From: Methyloversatilis discipulorum
Lineage (GTDB): Bacteria; Pseudomonadota; Gammaproteobacteria; Burkholderiales; Rhodocyclaceae
NCBI RefSeq assembly: GCF_000527135.1
Contig: NZ_AZUP01000001.1
Location: forward strand, 744,001 to 808,000
Length of the DNA stretch: 64,000 bases
Direction of reading: 5' to 3'
Shown here: positions 1 to 8,902 of the stretch, one piece after another
How the letters are laid out: each line of letters starts with the position of its first letter
How positions within the stretch are numbered: the stretch's first letter is position 1
Program-made: the position numbers and the translations under genes
Notes under the pieces: model-generated
The model's database searches: none
Told to the model about the DNA's origin: nothing
Seen by the model: the letters and a program-made list of their open reading frames with translations, nothing else

Positions 1-98
1 AGCGCCTGCGCAACGCAGTCCAGTTCGGCGTTGTGCCACAGCAGCAGGTCCAGTACCGCGTTGGTGTCGAGAACGATGTGCTTCACGGTGTGCTTCAT
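1..98 (-). CDS. PIN-domain protein, 5' end only (putative VapC-like toxin)
   Basis: Only about 32 codons are inside the window; the gene runs off the left edge. The ATG at 98 opens a protein with a hydrophobic strand and V-L-D-T-N at residues 9-13. This is the first acidic motif of PIN-domain ribonucleases, followed by a leucine-rich helix (A-V-L-D-L-L-L-W). Family knowledge: PIN toxins of the COG1569 type start this way and cleave RNA when freed from an antitoxin. No antitoxin is visible on the inward side, so a partner would have to lie outside the window. The remaining catalytic acids cannot be checked, so function is inferred from one motif. Confidence 0.6.
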   Translation of the reverse strand, partial: MKHTVKHIVLDTNAVLDLLLWHNAELDCVAQA

Positions 99-190
99 GA
101 TGGGCGCGCAGTGTAGGGCTTTGCTGTCGCGGCGGCGAACGTTTCCGCCCGGCGTGCGGTCTGTTGCGCATCGGCCGGAGGAGGTGCGTC

Positions 191-670
191 ATGGTGTCGC
201 AGGAGTTGCTGGCATTTCTGCTCGACCTCGCGGCCAAGCTGTCCGGCTATCCGCCCATTCCGGTGGACGCGCTGCCGCCGGTTCAGGTGCTGTCGGAGGC
301 CGAGCTGGCGAAGGCAGTCTGCCCCGACGCCGCGGCGGGCTGCACCAATATCGCGGCCACTTTCGAGACGGAGCACTACGTCATCTACCTGCGCGATACG
401 CTGGACCTCGAAAACGCCGCTGACAACTCCTTCCTGCTGCATGAGCTGGTGCATGTGCTGCAGCACAAGGCCCGCGGCGACGCCATCTTCGCCGACTGCC
501 CGACCACGCTGAAGACCGAAACCGAGGCCTATCAGGCGCAGAACGCCTACCTGAAGCGCGAGGGCCAGTTCCTGCGCTTCGGCGAGGCGCTCGGCTTCAT
601 GAGTTGCGCCGGCGAGCAGAACACCTTCTTCACGCGCGACATCATGATCGATCCGTTGATCGTGAAGTAG
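191..670 (+). CDS. Small HExxH-motif protein (putative zinc metallopeptidase-like, DUF6647-like)
   Basis: A 159-residue protein. The ATG at 191 is chosen because it follows a GGAGGAGG-like ribosome site at about 178-185; an earlier in-frame start at 164 would only add an Arg-rich tail. H-E-L-V-H at residues 84-88, inside a hydrophobic helix, is a zincin-type HExxH motif. Downstream glutamates (K-T-E-T-E-A-Y) could supply a third ligand. Cysteines at about 42, 49, 105 and near the C-terminus may form disulphides, but no convincing signal peptide is visible. It resembles short betaproteobacterial proteins filed under DUF6647, recalled rather than searched. Proteolytic activity is unproven. It stands alone between the PIN gene and a repeat cluster. 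Confidence 0.7.
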   Translation: MVSQELLAFLLDLAAKLSGYPPIPVDALPPVQVLSEAELAKAVCPDAAAGCTNIAATFETEHYVIYLRDTLDLENAADNSFLLHELVHVLQHKARGDAIFADCPTTLKTETEAYQAQNAYLKREGQFLRFGEALGFMSCAGEQNTFFTRDIMIDPLIVK

Positions 671-726
671 CGCCGACGGTGCGGGCCGCCGGCGTCGATC
701 TCACGCCGCGCGCGCTTCACCGCCGA

Positions 727-814
727 TGTCGGGGTCGGAAGACCCCTCCCACAGAACCTCGGCTCCTGCTGCGATCCGGGGGCGCTTCTTGTGGGAGCGG
801 CCTTGGCCGCGACA
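727..814. repeat. REP pair, head to head (REPIN-type)
   Basis: Two imperfect hairpin repeats face each other. A minus-strand copy lies at 727-753 (GGGGTC/GACCCC-type stem) and a plus-strand copy at 790-814 (GCGGCC/GGCCGC stem). Each begins TGTGGGAG and ends CGACA, and the gap between heads is 36 nt. The pair lies between the HExxH gene and the 3' end of the convergent RND pump gene, where the hairpins could also slow read-through. Confidence 0.85.
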
Positions 815-837
815 GGGCTGTGATTCAAGGAGACGGC

Positions 838-3800
838 TTACCGGGACGTTGCCTCGCGGCGATCTTCGTCCTTCGCTTCGAAGCGCCCGTAGTGCAGCAG
901 CAGCGTCGGCAGCACCAGCAGGTTCAGGATGGTCGAGGTGGCCAGGCCGCCGACGATGATGGCGGCCATCGGGCCCTCGATCTCGCGGCCGGGTTCGCCT
1001 GAGCCGATCACCAGCGGCATCAGGCCGAGGCCGGTCACCAGCGCCGTCATCAGGATGGAGGGCAGGCGTTCGGTGGCGCCGAGGATGGCGGTGTCTACGT
1101 TCCAGCGGTGGCCTTCCTGCTCGACCAGATGCTGGTAGTGCGACGCCAGCATGATGGAGTTGCGCAGCGTGATGCCGAACAGCGTGACGAAACCGACCAC
1201 CGAGCCGAGCGACAGCCAGCCGCCGCCGGCCAGCGCGGCGAGGATGCCGCCGATCAGCGCGAACGGCAGGTTCACGAAAGTGATCATCAGGTTGCGCAGG
1301 CTGGTGAAGGCTAGCATCAGCAGCACGGCGATGGCGGCGGCGGCGAGCAGCGAATGGGTGACCAGTTCGCGCCGCGCCTGGGCCTGGGCCTCAGCCGCAC
1401 CGGTCACCTTGTAATAGCTGCCCGGGTTCAGCTTCACGTCCTCGCGCAGCGTGCGCTGCACGTCGTCGCTGAAGCGACCCAGATCGTGGCCCGCCGCGAG
1501 GTTGGCGGTAATGGTCTGCACGCGCTTGCCGCCGGAGTGCAGGATCTTGTAGCGGCCGTTCTCGATCGCGATGTCGGCCACGTCGCGCAGTTCGATCAGG
1601 CGACCGTCCGGCGTGCGCAAGGGCAGGCGGCCGATTTCGGTCGGCGAACGACGGTGGTCCGGGTCCAGCGTGACCACCAGCGGCGTCGCCAGCGTGCCGC
1701 GATAGACCTCGCTCACGCGGCGGCCGGCGAAGGCGGTCTGCGCCGCGGCCAGCACCTCGTCCGGCGACAGGCGCCAGACCGCGAGCTTGTCCAGACGCGG
1801 CCGCACGACGATCTCCGGCGTGCCCGGCGGCGCCAGCACCTGCACGTCGGTCGCGCCCTTGACCCGCGCCAGCGCGGCGGCGACCGCGCTGGCGTCCGCG
1901 TCCAGCCGGTCGAGATTGGTGCCGAACACCTGCACCACCAGCGTCGCCGGGAAGCCTGATTCGGTTTCGCCGATGCGCTCGGTGAGGAAGGTGTTCACCG
2001 AAAAGGCGAGGCCGGGGAAGCCGACCGTGTTCTGCGCTTCCTCGTCCGAGCGGTCCTCGTCGCCGTCGTCGCCGGTGACGGTGCGCCGGATGTCGGCCAG
2101 GATGCGCTCCTGATCCTTCGCCGGCAGCGGACCGATCTCGATCTCGACTTCGCTGTAATGCGGGCCGAAGGGGTCGGCGCCGTTCTGCGCGCGGCCCACC
2201 CACTGCGCGACCGACTTCACGCCGTCGATCTCCAGAATCTTCTCGGTCACCCGCTGACCGACGCGCAGCACCTCGCCCGGCGCCGTGCCCGGGATGGTGG
2301 ACAGGTGCACGATGTAGTGGCCCTCGCGCAGCGGCGGGATGAACTCGCCGCCGAACAGCGGCAGCACGCCGATGCCGCCGGCCAGCATGAACATGACGCC
2401 GGCGATCAGGCCGTGCGGCCGGCGCTCGATGGCGCGCAGCGTGCGTTCGTAGCGCGGGCGCAACCAGCGGATCAGCGGCGGGTCGTCGTCCGGCAGTTCG
2501 CGTCGGCCGAGCATGAGCCAGCTCATCGCCGGCGTGACGGTCAGCGCCACCACCAGCGAGGCGAGGATGGCCAGGATGTAGGCGGTACCCAGCGGTGCGA
2601 ACAGCTTGCCCGCCACGCCCGACAGCGTCAGCAGCGGCACGAACACCAGCGCCACGATGAAGGTGGCGTAGACCACTGAACTGCGTACCTCCATCGACGC
2701 GTCGAACACGACTTTCCAGGTCGCCACCGGTGAGCCCTTGTGACGGTTCTCGCGCAGGCGGCGGTAGATGTTCTCGCAGTCGATGATGGCGTCGTCCACC
2801 ACCTCACCCAGCGCGATCGCCAGCCCGCCCAGCACCATGATGTTTAGGCTGGCGCCGGTCTCCAGCATGACCAGCACGGCCGCCAGCAGCGACAGCGGAA
2901 TCGCCACCGCCGATATGAAGGCGGTGCGCAGGTTGTAGAGGAAGAGGAAGAGCACGACGATGACCAGCGAGGCGCCGATGATCACGTCCGCGCGCACGTT
3001 GCCGAGCGCGGTCTGGATGAAGTTGGCGGGCCGGAACAGGGCCGGGTGCAGCACCAGCTGTTCGCGTTCGAGCAGCGGCGCCAGATCGGCCAGCGCCTTT
3101 TCCAGTTCCAGCGTGACGCCCAGCGTGTCGGCGCCGAGCTGGCCCTGCACCATCATGAACACGCCCGGCGTGCCATTGATCTGCGCCGCACTGATGGCGG
3201 GGCCGGGCGCTTCGCGCACGCGGCCGATGTCGCCCAGCGCCAGCGAACGGCCGTCGGGCAGCGTGACGGTCAGCTGTTCGAGACTGCGCGCTGCCGACGG
3301 TGTGGCGTCGATCGCGATCAGCAGGCGCTGGTTGTCGTTCTCGACGAAACCGGCGCCGGCCACCGTCGCCGCGCCGCGCGCCGCCGTCTCGACATCGGCC
3401 AGCGTGACACCGAGCGCGCGCAGCCGTGCCGGGTCGAGCTGGATCTGCCATTGCCGCACGTCGCCACCGAACACATTCACGTCGGCCACGCCCTGCACCG
3501 CCAGCAGGTGAGGGCGCACGACGGAATCGACCAGGTAGCGCATGTCCATCAGGCTGCGCTTGTCCGACGTGATGCCGACGCCGAGCAGCGTCGACGCCGA
3601 CGAGGTGAGCGGCGTGATGACCGGCGTGACACCGGCCGGCAGCAGCGCACCCAGCGTGCCCAGTCGTTCGGCGACCAGCTGGCGGTTGCGGAACAGATCG
3701 GACTTCTCGTCGAAGATGACGGTCACCACCGACAGGCCGGGGATGGACTGCGAGCGCAGTTCCTTCAGCCCGCGCGTGCCCGACACCGCCGCCTCGATCG

Positions 3801-4002
3801 GCGTGGTGACCCGGGTTTCGACCAGGTCGGCCGGCAGTCCGGGCGCTTCGGTCTGGATCACCACCTGCGCCGGCGCGAACTCCGGAAACACGTCCAGCCG
3901 CGCGTCGGCCATGCGACTGACGGCGTAGATCGTCAGCACCAGCGCCAGCGCCAGCACGATGCCCGGCCGGCGGACGGAGAAGCGGACGATGGCTTCAATC
4001 AT
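838..4002 (-). CDS. Efflux RND transporter permease, CusA/CzcA (HME) family
   Basis: A 1054-residue inner-membrane proton-driven pump. The ATG at 4002 gives a standard N-terminus (I-E-A-I-V-R-F-S-V-R-R-P) followed by TM1; a GTG three codons upstream is possible. The order is typical of RND pumps: TM1, large periplasmic loop, TM2-6, second loop, TM8-12. The TM4 signature near residues 396-410 reads G-E-V-V-D-D-A-I-I-D-C-E-N-I. From memory this is closest to the poorly characterised HME5 type rather than the Cu/Ag (HME4) or Co/Zn/Cd (HME1) signatures, so the metal is not assigned. It is the last gene of a TolC-adaptor-pump operon, separated from the adaptor gene by a REP cluster. Membership in HME-RND is firm; substrate is open. 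Confidence 0.93.
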   Translation of the reverse strand: MIEAIVRFSVRRPGIVLALALVLTIYAVSRMADARLDVFPEFAPAQVVIQTEAPGLPADLVETRVTTPIEAAVSGTRGLKELRSQSIPGLSVVTVIFDEKSDLFRNRQLVAERLGTLGALLPAGVTPVITPLTSSASTLLGVGITSDKRSLMDMRYLVDSVVRPHLLAVQGVADVNVFGGDVRQWQIQLDPARLRALGVTLADVETAARGAATVAGAGFVENDNQRLLIAIDATPSAARSLEQLTVTLPDGRSLALGDIGRVREAPGPAISAAQINGTPGVFMMVQGQLGADTLGVTLELEKALADLAPLLEREQLVLHPALFRPANFIQTALGNVRADVIIGASLVIVVLFLFLYNLRTAFISAVAIPLSLLAAVLVMLETGASLNIMVLGGLAIALGEVVDDAIIDCENIYRRLRENRHKGSPVATWKVVFDASMEVRSSVVYATFIVALVFVPLLTLSGVAGKLFAPLGTAYILAILASLVVALTVTPAMSWLMLGRRELPDDDPPLIRWLRPRYERTLRAIERRPHGLIAGVMFMLAGGIGVLPLFGGEFIPPLREGHYIVHLSTIPGTAPGEVLRVGQRVTEKILEIDGVKSVAQWVGRAQNGADPFGPHYSEVEIEIGPLPAKDQERILADIRRTVTGDDGDEDRSDEEAQNTVGFPGLAFSVNTFLTERIGETESGFPATLVVQVFGTNLDRLDADASAVAAALARVKGATDVQVLAPPGTPEIVVRPRLDKLAVWRLSPDEVLAAAQTAFAGRRVSEVYRGTLATPLVVTLDPDHRRSPTEIGRLPLRTPDGRLIELRDVADIAIENGRYKILHSGGKRVQTITANLAAGHDLGRFSDDVQRTLREDVKLNPGSYYKVTGAAEAQAQARRELVTHSLLAAAAIAVLLMLAFTSLRNLMITFVNLPFALIGGILAALAGGGWLSLGSVVGFVTLFGITLRNSIMLASHYQHLVEQEGHRWNVDTAILGATERLPSILMTALVTGLGLMPLVIGSGEPGREIEGPMAAIIVGGLATSTILNLLVLPTLLLHYGRFEAKDEDRREATSR

Positions 4003-4035
4003 CGCGCGCACCTGCCCGAGCGAAGACCTGCCTTA

Positions 4036-4187
4036 TGTGGGAGGGGGGCTTCTGACCCCGACAACAGCCTGTGCCGACGGTCGCGGTCTGCACCGGCCCC
4101 GTCGCGGCCAAGGCCGCTCCCACAGGAGCTGCGCGGGATCCGTCGCCTGAGCGAGCACTTTGTGGGAGGGGTCTTCTGACCCCGACA
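4036..4187. repeat. Three alternating REP hairpins
   Basis: Plus-strand copy at 4036-4063 (GGGG..CCCC stem), minus-strand copy at 4101-4124 (GCGGCC/GGCCGC stem), plus-strand copy at 4161-4187. The tail-to-tail gap is 37 nt and the head-to-head gap 36 nt. The cluster occupies the 275-nt gap between adaptor and pump genes of one operon, so it would be transcribed and could shape relative expression by mRNA hairpins. Confidence 0.87.
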
Positions 4188-4277
4188 GCGGCGGTGGCAA
4201 GGGTGGCGACGGCCGCGGCGCGAGCATGCTCGCTTTCGCATGAACCGGCCGAGTACGGTGAGGCGAGGGGGCTGCGC

Positions 4278-5324
4278 TCAATCATCGTTCTCGTCCGCCA
4301 GCGTGTGCTTCAGCTCTTCCGACAGCAGCAGCTGCGCGCCGCGGGTGACCACGCGGGCGTCGTCTTCCAGTGCCGGCGCGAGCCAGCCGTCCGGGCGCTG
4401 CGATTCGGCGGGCAGGGCCTGGCGGATGAATTCTTCCGGTTCGTCGTCGTCGCGCACGTAGATCCACGGCAGACCGGCATACCAGACCACCGCGCTGTTC
4501 GGCACCAGGTGCAGCACCGCGGTGCCGGTGACGCCGCGTGCGGCGAGGCGGGTGCCGGTGGGCAGCACGCGCTCGGTCTTGTACAGCCAGGTTTCGCCGG
4601 CCGCGTGCGCCAGGCTGCGCGGTGCCAGACCGATGCGTCGCGCTTCGATCGATTCGTCGCCATCGGGCAGGCGCAGCTGCATGGTCGGCGGCGCGTCGCC
4701 GGCGCCGCGCAGCGCGATCGCCACCAGCGAGGCGCGGCGGTCGGCCAGCTTGTCCAGTTCGGGCGGCGCCTCGCCGGATGCGGTGCCGCCGAGTGCACCC
4801 CAGCCCTGCACCAGTCGCGCGTGCAGACCGTCGGCGCGGGCACGCGCGGCGGCCAGCGCGCCGCGGTCCTGTTCGGCCTGGCTGCGGGCGGTCTGCAATG
4901 CGCGCTCCGACGCGTTGCGGTCGTCGCTGTACAGCGCCTGGATGCGGTCGCGCTCCGCCTCGGAACGGGCCAGCTGCGAAGCGAGCCGCGCGATGTCGGC
5001 GCGCGCCTCCTGCAGTTGCGCGCGCAGTGCGAACAGCGGCTCGACGTCGAGCACGGCTGCCTGCGCCTCGCGCTCGGTGCCGGCGCGCACGGTCAGCGGC
5101 TGGCCGACTTCGATGCCGCTCGCCTTCTGTGCGGCGGCGGTCAGCTTGACGCTGGTCATGCCGCTTTCGTCGCGCTCGACCAGCGAGGGCACAGCGATGT
5201 CGTCATCGGCCGGCGCCTCGTAGAGCTTCCATTCGTCGCGTGCGTAATAGATGAGCGCCCAGACCAGGGCGATGATGAGCAGACCCATCAGGAACATCGC
5301 GCGATGCGGTGTCAGTGCTTTCAT
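4278..5324 (-). CDS. RND efflux periplasmic adaptor subunit (membrane fusion protein)
   Basis: 348 residues; it links the CusA-like pump to the TolC-like channel across the periplasm. The ATG at 5324 overlaps the TGA of the upstream tolC-like gene (ATGA), which fixes the start, although the frame stays open far upstream. Residues about 10-27 are a hydrophobic anchor or uncleaved signal (L-M-G-L-L-I-I-A-L-V-W-A-L-I). A coiled-coil hairpin rich in Ala, Arg, Glu and Gln spans roughly 95-160, followed by beta-rich barrel and membrane-proximal segments. The C-terminus is very acidic (A-D-E-N-D-D). It is shorter than CusB, and no metal-binding Met or His cluster is obvious, which fits a non-classical HME system. 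Confidence 0.85.
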   Translation of the reverse strand: MKALTPHRAMFLMGLLIIALVWALIYYARDEWKLYEAPADDDIAVPSLVERDESGMTSVKLTAAAQKASGIEVGQPLTVRAGTEREAQAAVLDVEPLFALRAQLQEARADIARLASQLARSEAERDRIQALYSDDRNASERALQTARSQAEQDRGALAAARARADGLHARLVQGWGALGGTASGEAPPELDKLADRRASLVAIALRGAGDAPPTMQLRLPDGDESIEARRIGLAPRSLAHAAGETWLYKTERVLPTGTRLAARGVTGTAVLHLVPNSAVVWYAGLPWIYVRDDDEPEEFIRQALPAESQRPDGWLAPALEDDARVVTRGAQLLLSEELKHTLADENDD

Positions 5325-6709
5325 GGCTGTCCTTCCGTGGCGGCGCGGGCCGCAAGCGGGCGCTGCATGGCGTCTTCGAGCGCGAGGCGCGAAGCCAGTG
5401 TGCGGGCGCGCGCCTGCAGCAACCTGATGTCGGCTTCGAGCAGGCGGGTGAGGGCGAGCACGCGATCCAGACGGTCGGCGTCGCCGCGGGTGAAGCGCTG
5501 TTCGGTGCGGGTGAGCTGCAGCCGCGCCTCGTCGTGTTCCGCTTCGGCGCCGTCGGTATCGAGCGTGGCGGCCTTGACCCGGGCGTGCGCGAGGTCGAGT
5601 GCGGCAAGTGCCTGCGATTGCAGCAACAGGAAGTCCTGCGCCGCGATTTCGCGCCGTGCGACGGCTTCTGCGATCGGGCCGGCCTGGCGCTGCGCCGCGA
5701 ACAGCGGCAGCGACGCGCCAAGTTTCCAGACGGTCGCGCCCTGGTCCCACAGCAGACCCGGCTGCAACCGGATTTCCGGGTATTGCGCGCGCAGTTCGAC
5801 CTGCAGGCCGGCTTCGGCGGCAGCGTGGCGGGCCAGCGCACGGCGCAGGTCGATGCGGTCCAGCGTTACCGCGCTGCGCAGCGCCGCGTCGGCCGGCAGC
5901 GGTGGCGGCTGTTCGAATTCGTCGAAGTCCAGCGTCAGTGCGTCGATGGCCGACAGCGGCAGCGCCAGCGCCTGCGCCAGTTCGCCGCGGGCGCGGATCT
6001 GCCGCTGCTCGGTCAGCACGTAGCGCGACTCCGCCTGCGCGCCGGCGGTGCGCGTCGTCGTCAGGTCGAGCGCGTCGGCGGCGCCGAGGTCGTAGCGCTT
6101 CTGCATTGCCGCCTGCGCGTCCAGCCAGCTCACGACCAGGCGGTCGAGCAGTTTCAGTTCTTCGCTGGCCGACCACAGTTCGAGCAGGGCGCGGCGCGCG
6201 TTGCTGCGTATGGTCCATGCTGCGTCGGCTTCGTCGAGCAGCGCGCTGTCGGCCAGCAGGCGGGCACGCTCGATGCGCGCTTCGCGCACCGACTGACCGG
6301 TGATTGCTAGGTCCAGCGCCAGTCCGACACTCCAGGCCGACTGGCCAGGGTCGCGCTCGTTGGTGCGTTCGATCTCGGGCGCCAGCGACATCCGCGGCTT
6401 CAGGCCGGCGGTCTGCAGTTCGGCGCGGGCGAGCTGGGCGCGGGCACGCGCCTGCGCGGTGGCCGGGTGGCGGTCGAGGGCGGCCAGCACCAGCTGCTCG
6501 GGCGCCCACGTCGCGGGCGGCCACTGCGTGACGTCGATATTGCGCTGCGCCAGGAAGTCGCGCGTCTGCACATCGGTGAGCTGGCGTTGGCGGAATGCCG
6601 ACTGCGACGCTTCGGGCTGCAGCGGCGCCGGCTCCACGTGCTGCATGGCACAACCCGACAGGGCCAGAAGCGGCAGCAGCAGTGGAAGAAGTGAAGTGAG
6701 GCGCTGCAT
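5321..6709 (-). CDS. TolC/CzcC-family outer membrane efflux lipoprotein
   Basis: 462 residues; first gene of the RND operon. A lipoprotein signal is clear: a Leu-rich core followed by L-S-G-C at 17-20, so Cys20 would be lipidated. Two long alpha-helical repeats (A-R-A-R-A-Q-L-A-R-A-E-L and similar, around residues 85-230 and 290-460) match the duplicated OEP fold of TolC channels. Its TGA overlaps the adaptor's ATG by 4 nt, implying translational coupling. Only about 36-45 nt separate its start from the divergent metallohydrolase gene, so both promoters must share a short region. Membership is sure; substrate follows the pump. Confidence 0.9.
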   Translation of the reverse strand: MQRLTSLLPLLLPLLALSGCAMQHVEPAPLQPEASQSAFRQRQLTDVQTRDFLAQRNIDVTQWPPATWAPEQLVLAALDRHPATAQARARAQLARAELQTAGLKPRMSLAPEIERTNERDPGQSAWSVGLALDLAITGQSVREARIERARLLADSALLDEADAAWTIRSNARRALLELWSASEELKLLDRLVVSWLDAQAAMQKRYDLGAADALDLTTTRTAGAQAESRYVLTEQRQIRARGELAQALALPLSAIDALTLDFDEFEQPPPLPADAALRSAVTLDRIDLRRALARHAAAEAGLQVELRAQYPEIRLQPGLLWDQGATVWKLGASLPLFAAQRQAGPIAEAVARREIAAQDFLLLQSQALAALDLAHARVKAATLDTDGAEAEHDEARLQLTRTEQRFTRGDADRLDRVLALTRLLEADIRLLQARARTLASRLALEDAMQRPLAARAATEGQP

Positions 6710-6745
6710 CCTGATTTGTTATTCTGGGCCGCGTATGGACGCCGA

Positions 6746-7717
6746 ATGCTAACGATGCTGACAGTTGAGTGCAAATCCGCAAGCGCCGTTGCCGGGCGCT
6801 TTTGGCGGTCGATGGTGGGTGGGCTGATCGCCCTGACGGTCACTGTTTCGATGGCGGCGGAGACGCTGCCGATGAAGGAGCTGGCGCCCGGCGTGTTCGT
6901 GTTCAATGGCGTCACCGCCGAACAGGATGCGCACAACCGGGGCGCGATCTCTAACCTCGGCTTCGTTGTCGGCAGTCGCTGCGTCGCCGTGATCGACACC
7001 GGTGGATCGCCGGCGGTCGGTGCCGCGCTCCGCGAGACCGTGCGACAGAAGACGGCGCTGCCGGTGTGTTACGTGATCAACACGCACGTGCACCCGGATC
7101 ACGTGCTGGGCAATCAGGCCTTCGTCGCCGACAAGCCCGAGTTCGTCGGCCACGCCAAGCTGCCGGCGGCGCTGGCGGCGCGCGGCCGCAATTACATCGC
7201 CTCCGCCGAACGCCTGATGGGCGACGCCGGGCGCGGGCTGGAACTGGTCGCGCCGACACGTACCGTCAGCGGCGAAGACACGCTGGACCTCGGCGGCCGC
7301 GTACTGCGTCTGCGCGCGTGGCCGACCGCGCATACCGACAACGACCTCACCGTGCTCGACGAAACGAGCGGCACGCTGTTCGCCGGCGACCTGCTGTTCG
7401 TCGGTCACATGCCGGTGGTCGACGGCAAGCTGCTGGGCTGGATCAAGGTGAATGCGCAACTTGCCGCACTCGACGTGAAGCGCGTCGTGTCCGGCCACGG
7501 CGACGCCGGGCCAGCCTGGCGCGAAGCTTTTGCGAAACAGGGGAACTACCTGCAGGCCCTCGCCGATCAAACGAGAGCGGCCATCAAGGCCGGCCGCAAG
7601 CTGGCGCAGGCGGCGGACGAAGTGGGACGTGATCAGGTCGGCAACTGGGAACTGGCCGACCTGTTCCACAAGCGCAACGTCACCGCGGCTTACGCCGAGC
7701 TGGAGTGGGAAGATTGA
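6746..7717 (+). CDS. Periplasmic metallo-beta-lactamase-fold hydrolase, quinoprotein relay system zinc metallohydrolase 2-like
   Basis: A secreted MBL-fold protein of 323 residues from the ATG at 6746. Other in-frame starts (TTG 6716, ATG 6755, ATG 6812) are possible; 6746 or 6755 gives a signal peptide with basic residues before the V-G-G-L-I-A-L-T-V core and A-A cleavage. The full metal site is present: H-V-H-P-D-H (His114, His116, Asp118, His119), His196 (T-A-H-T-D-N-D), Asp215 (F-A-G-D-L) and His251 (G-H-G). Family knowledge: such proteins sit next to PQQ alcohol dehydrogenases and SoxYZ-like carriers in methylotrophs, with substrate unknown. The SoxYZ-like gene follows after a REP cluster, supporting that assignment. 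Confidence 0.85.
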   Translation: MLTMLTVECKSASAVAGRFWRSMVGGLIALTVTVSMAAETLPMKELAPGVFVFNGVTAEQDAHNRGAISNLGFVVGSRCVAVIDTGGSPAVGAALRETVRQKTALPVCYVINTHVHPDHVLGNQAFVADKPEFVGHAKLPAALAARGRNYIASAERLMGDAGRGLELVAPTRTVSGEDTLDLGGRVLRLRAWPTAHTDNDLTVLDETSGTLFAGDLLFVGHMPVVDGKLLGWIKVNAQLAALDVKRVVSGHGDAGPAWREAFAKQGNYLQALADQTRAAIKAGRKLAQAADEVGRDQVGNWELADLFHKRNVTAAYAELEWED

Positions 7718-7772
7718 GATTGCCGGGGCGCGGTGCGCCTGTGCTGGGAGGACGGCGATGATGCGAAGGCCG

Positions 7773-7909
7773 TGTCGCGGCCAAGGCCGCTCCCACAGGA
7801 GGTAGGCCGGAGCGGGGCTTTTGTGGGAGAAGTCTTCTGACCCCGACAGCGGCCTGTGTCGAAGTGGGCGGCATGCATCGGCCCTGTCGCGGCCAAGGCC
7901 GCTCCCACA
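7773..7909. repeat. Three alternating REP hairpins in a 305-nt gap
   Basis: Minus copy 7773-7796 (GCGGCC stem), plus copy 7822-7847 (slightly degenerate head, GGGAGAAG), minus copy 7885-7909. The tail-to-tail gap is 37 nt with text similar to the corresponding gap at 15135-15171; the head-to-head gap is 25 nt. The rest of 7718-8022 shows no gene; a good ribosome site (GGAGGAG) lies just before the SoxYZ-like start. Confidence 0.87.
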
Positions 7910-8022
7910 CCGCGACGGCGGCGGATGCAGGTGCGTTGCGGCCAGGCGACCTGGGTTACAGAAGAATCGAGCGATCGGCGTCAGACTGATCGCCGCGGAG
8001 CAGTACATCTGGAGGAGTAGAC

Positions 8023-8847
8023 ATGAGTATTTCGAGCAGGCTTGCCATGGTGCTGGCCGGTTTCATGTGGGTCGCCGGTGTCCAGGCGGCCGACGATGGG
8101 TCCGACACGGCGATCTGGGGCAAAGTGAAGACGCTGCTGGTCGGTGATCGCCCGGTGATCGACGACACCGCCGGCAACGTGATCGAACTGGAGGCGCCGG
8201 TGCGCGCGGAGGACGCCGCGGTGGTGCCGCTGGCGGTGCGCACGAAGCAGCAACCGGGCGGTGTGCACGTCAGCAAGGTGCACCTCGTGATCGACGAGAA
8301 CCCGTCGCCTATCGGTGGCACCTTCACCTTCTCGCCCATTGCCGGGCGCGCCGACATCGAGACGCGGGTGCGCATCGAAGCCTACAGCTGGGTGCGCGCG
8401 CTGGCCGAAACCAGCGACGGCAAGGTCTATATGGCGCGCCGCTATGTGAAGGCGTCGGGCGGCTGTTCGGCGCCGGCCGGCAAGGATCAGGAAGAGGCGA
8501 TGGCGCGCCTGGGCAAGATGAAGCTCAAGCTCGACGACGACGCCGTGGCCGGTCAGCCGAGCGCAGCACAGCTGATGATCAGTCACCCCAACAGTTCCGG
8601 CCTCGCGATGGACCAGCTCACGCGGCTCTACGTGCCGCCGCATTTCGTGCGCCGGGTCGAGGTGAGCTACGCCGGTGAACCGGTGATGACCGCCGACGTC
8701 GATTTCTCGATCAGCGAGAACCCCAACTTCCGCTTCTGGTTCGTTCCCAAGGGCGAGGGCGAACTGAAGGCGGTCATCGTCGATTCGAAGGACCTGAAGT
8801 TCGAGAGCGCGGTGGCCATACGGCCGGGGATGAAGGGCGGCAGCTGA
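8023..8847 (+). CDS. Quinoprotein dehydrogenase-associated SoxYZ-like carrier protein
   Basis: 274 residues, secreted: signal peptide 1-24 (hydrophobic core, V-Q-A cleavage, then A-D-D-G). The N-terminal part (about 40-150) is SoxY-like and ends in the carrier loop S-G-G-C-S-A-P with Cys148. This is the equivalent of the swinging-arm cysteine that carries sulfur intermediates in SoxY. The C-terminal part (about 170-270) is SoxZ-like (I-S-H-P-N-S-S-G...). In Sox systems SoxY and SoxZ are separate; this natural fusion defines the TIGR04557-type family found near PQQ dehydrogenases. No soxAX, soxB or soxCD genes accompany it, so thiosulfate oxidation is unlikely. A strong GGAGGAG site precedes the ATG. 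Role is inferred from context. Confidence 0.88.
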   Translation: MSISSRLAMVLAGFMWVAGVQAADDGSDTAIWGKVKTLLVGDRPVIDDTAGNVIELEAPVRAEDAAVVPLAVRTKQQPGGVHVSKVHLVIDENPSPIGGTFTFSPIAGRADIETRVRIEAYSWVRALAETSDGKVYMARRYVKASGGCSAPAGKDQEEAMARLGKMKLKLDDDAVAGQPSAAQLMISHPNSSGLAMDQLTRLYVPPHFVRRVEVSYAGEPVMTADVDFSISENPNFRFWFVPKGEGELKAVIVDSKDLKFESAVAIRPGMKGGS

Positions 8848-8902
8848 GTGGGCGGCCCTGGAGGCGGGCAGGCTGCGGCCGGCGGTGCCGGCCGCGGGGG
8901 CA

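Noticed and set aside
4278..6782. 834-residue minus-strand frame suggesting an adaptor fused to a long basic N-terminal region
   Set aside because: The part upstream of 5324 is Arg/Pro-rich shadow of the tolC-like gene in another frame; the adaptor starts at the ATGA overlap.
8023..8847. Thiosulfate-oxidising Sox system
   Set aside because: Only a fused SoxYZ-like carrier is present, without soxAX, soxB or soxCD; the neighbours fit the quinoprotein-associated family instead.
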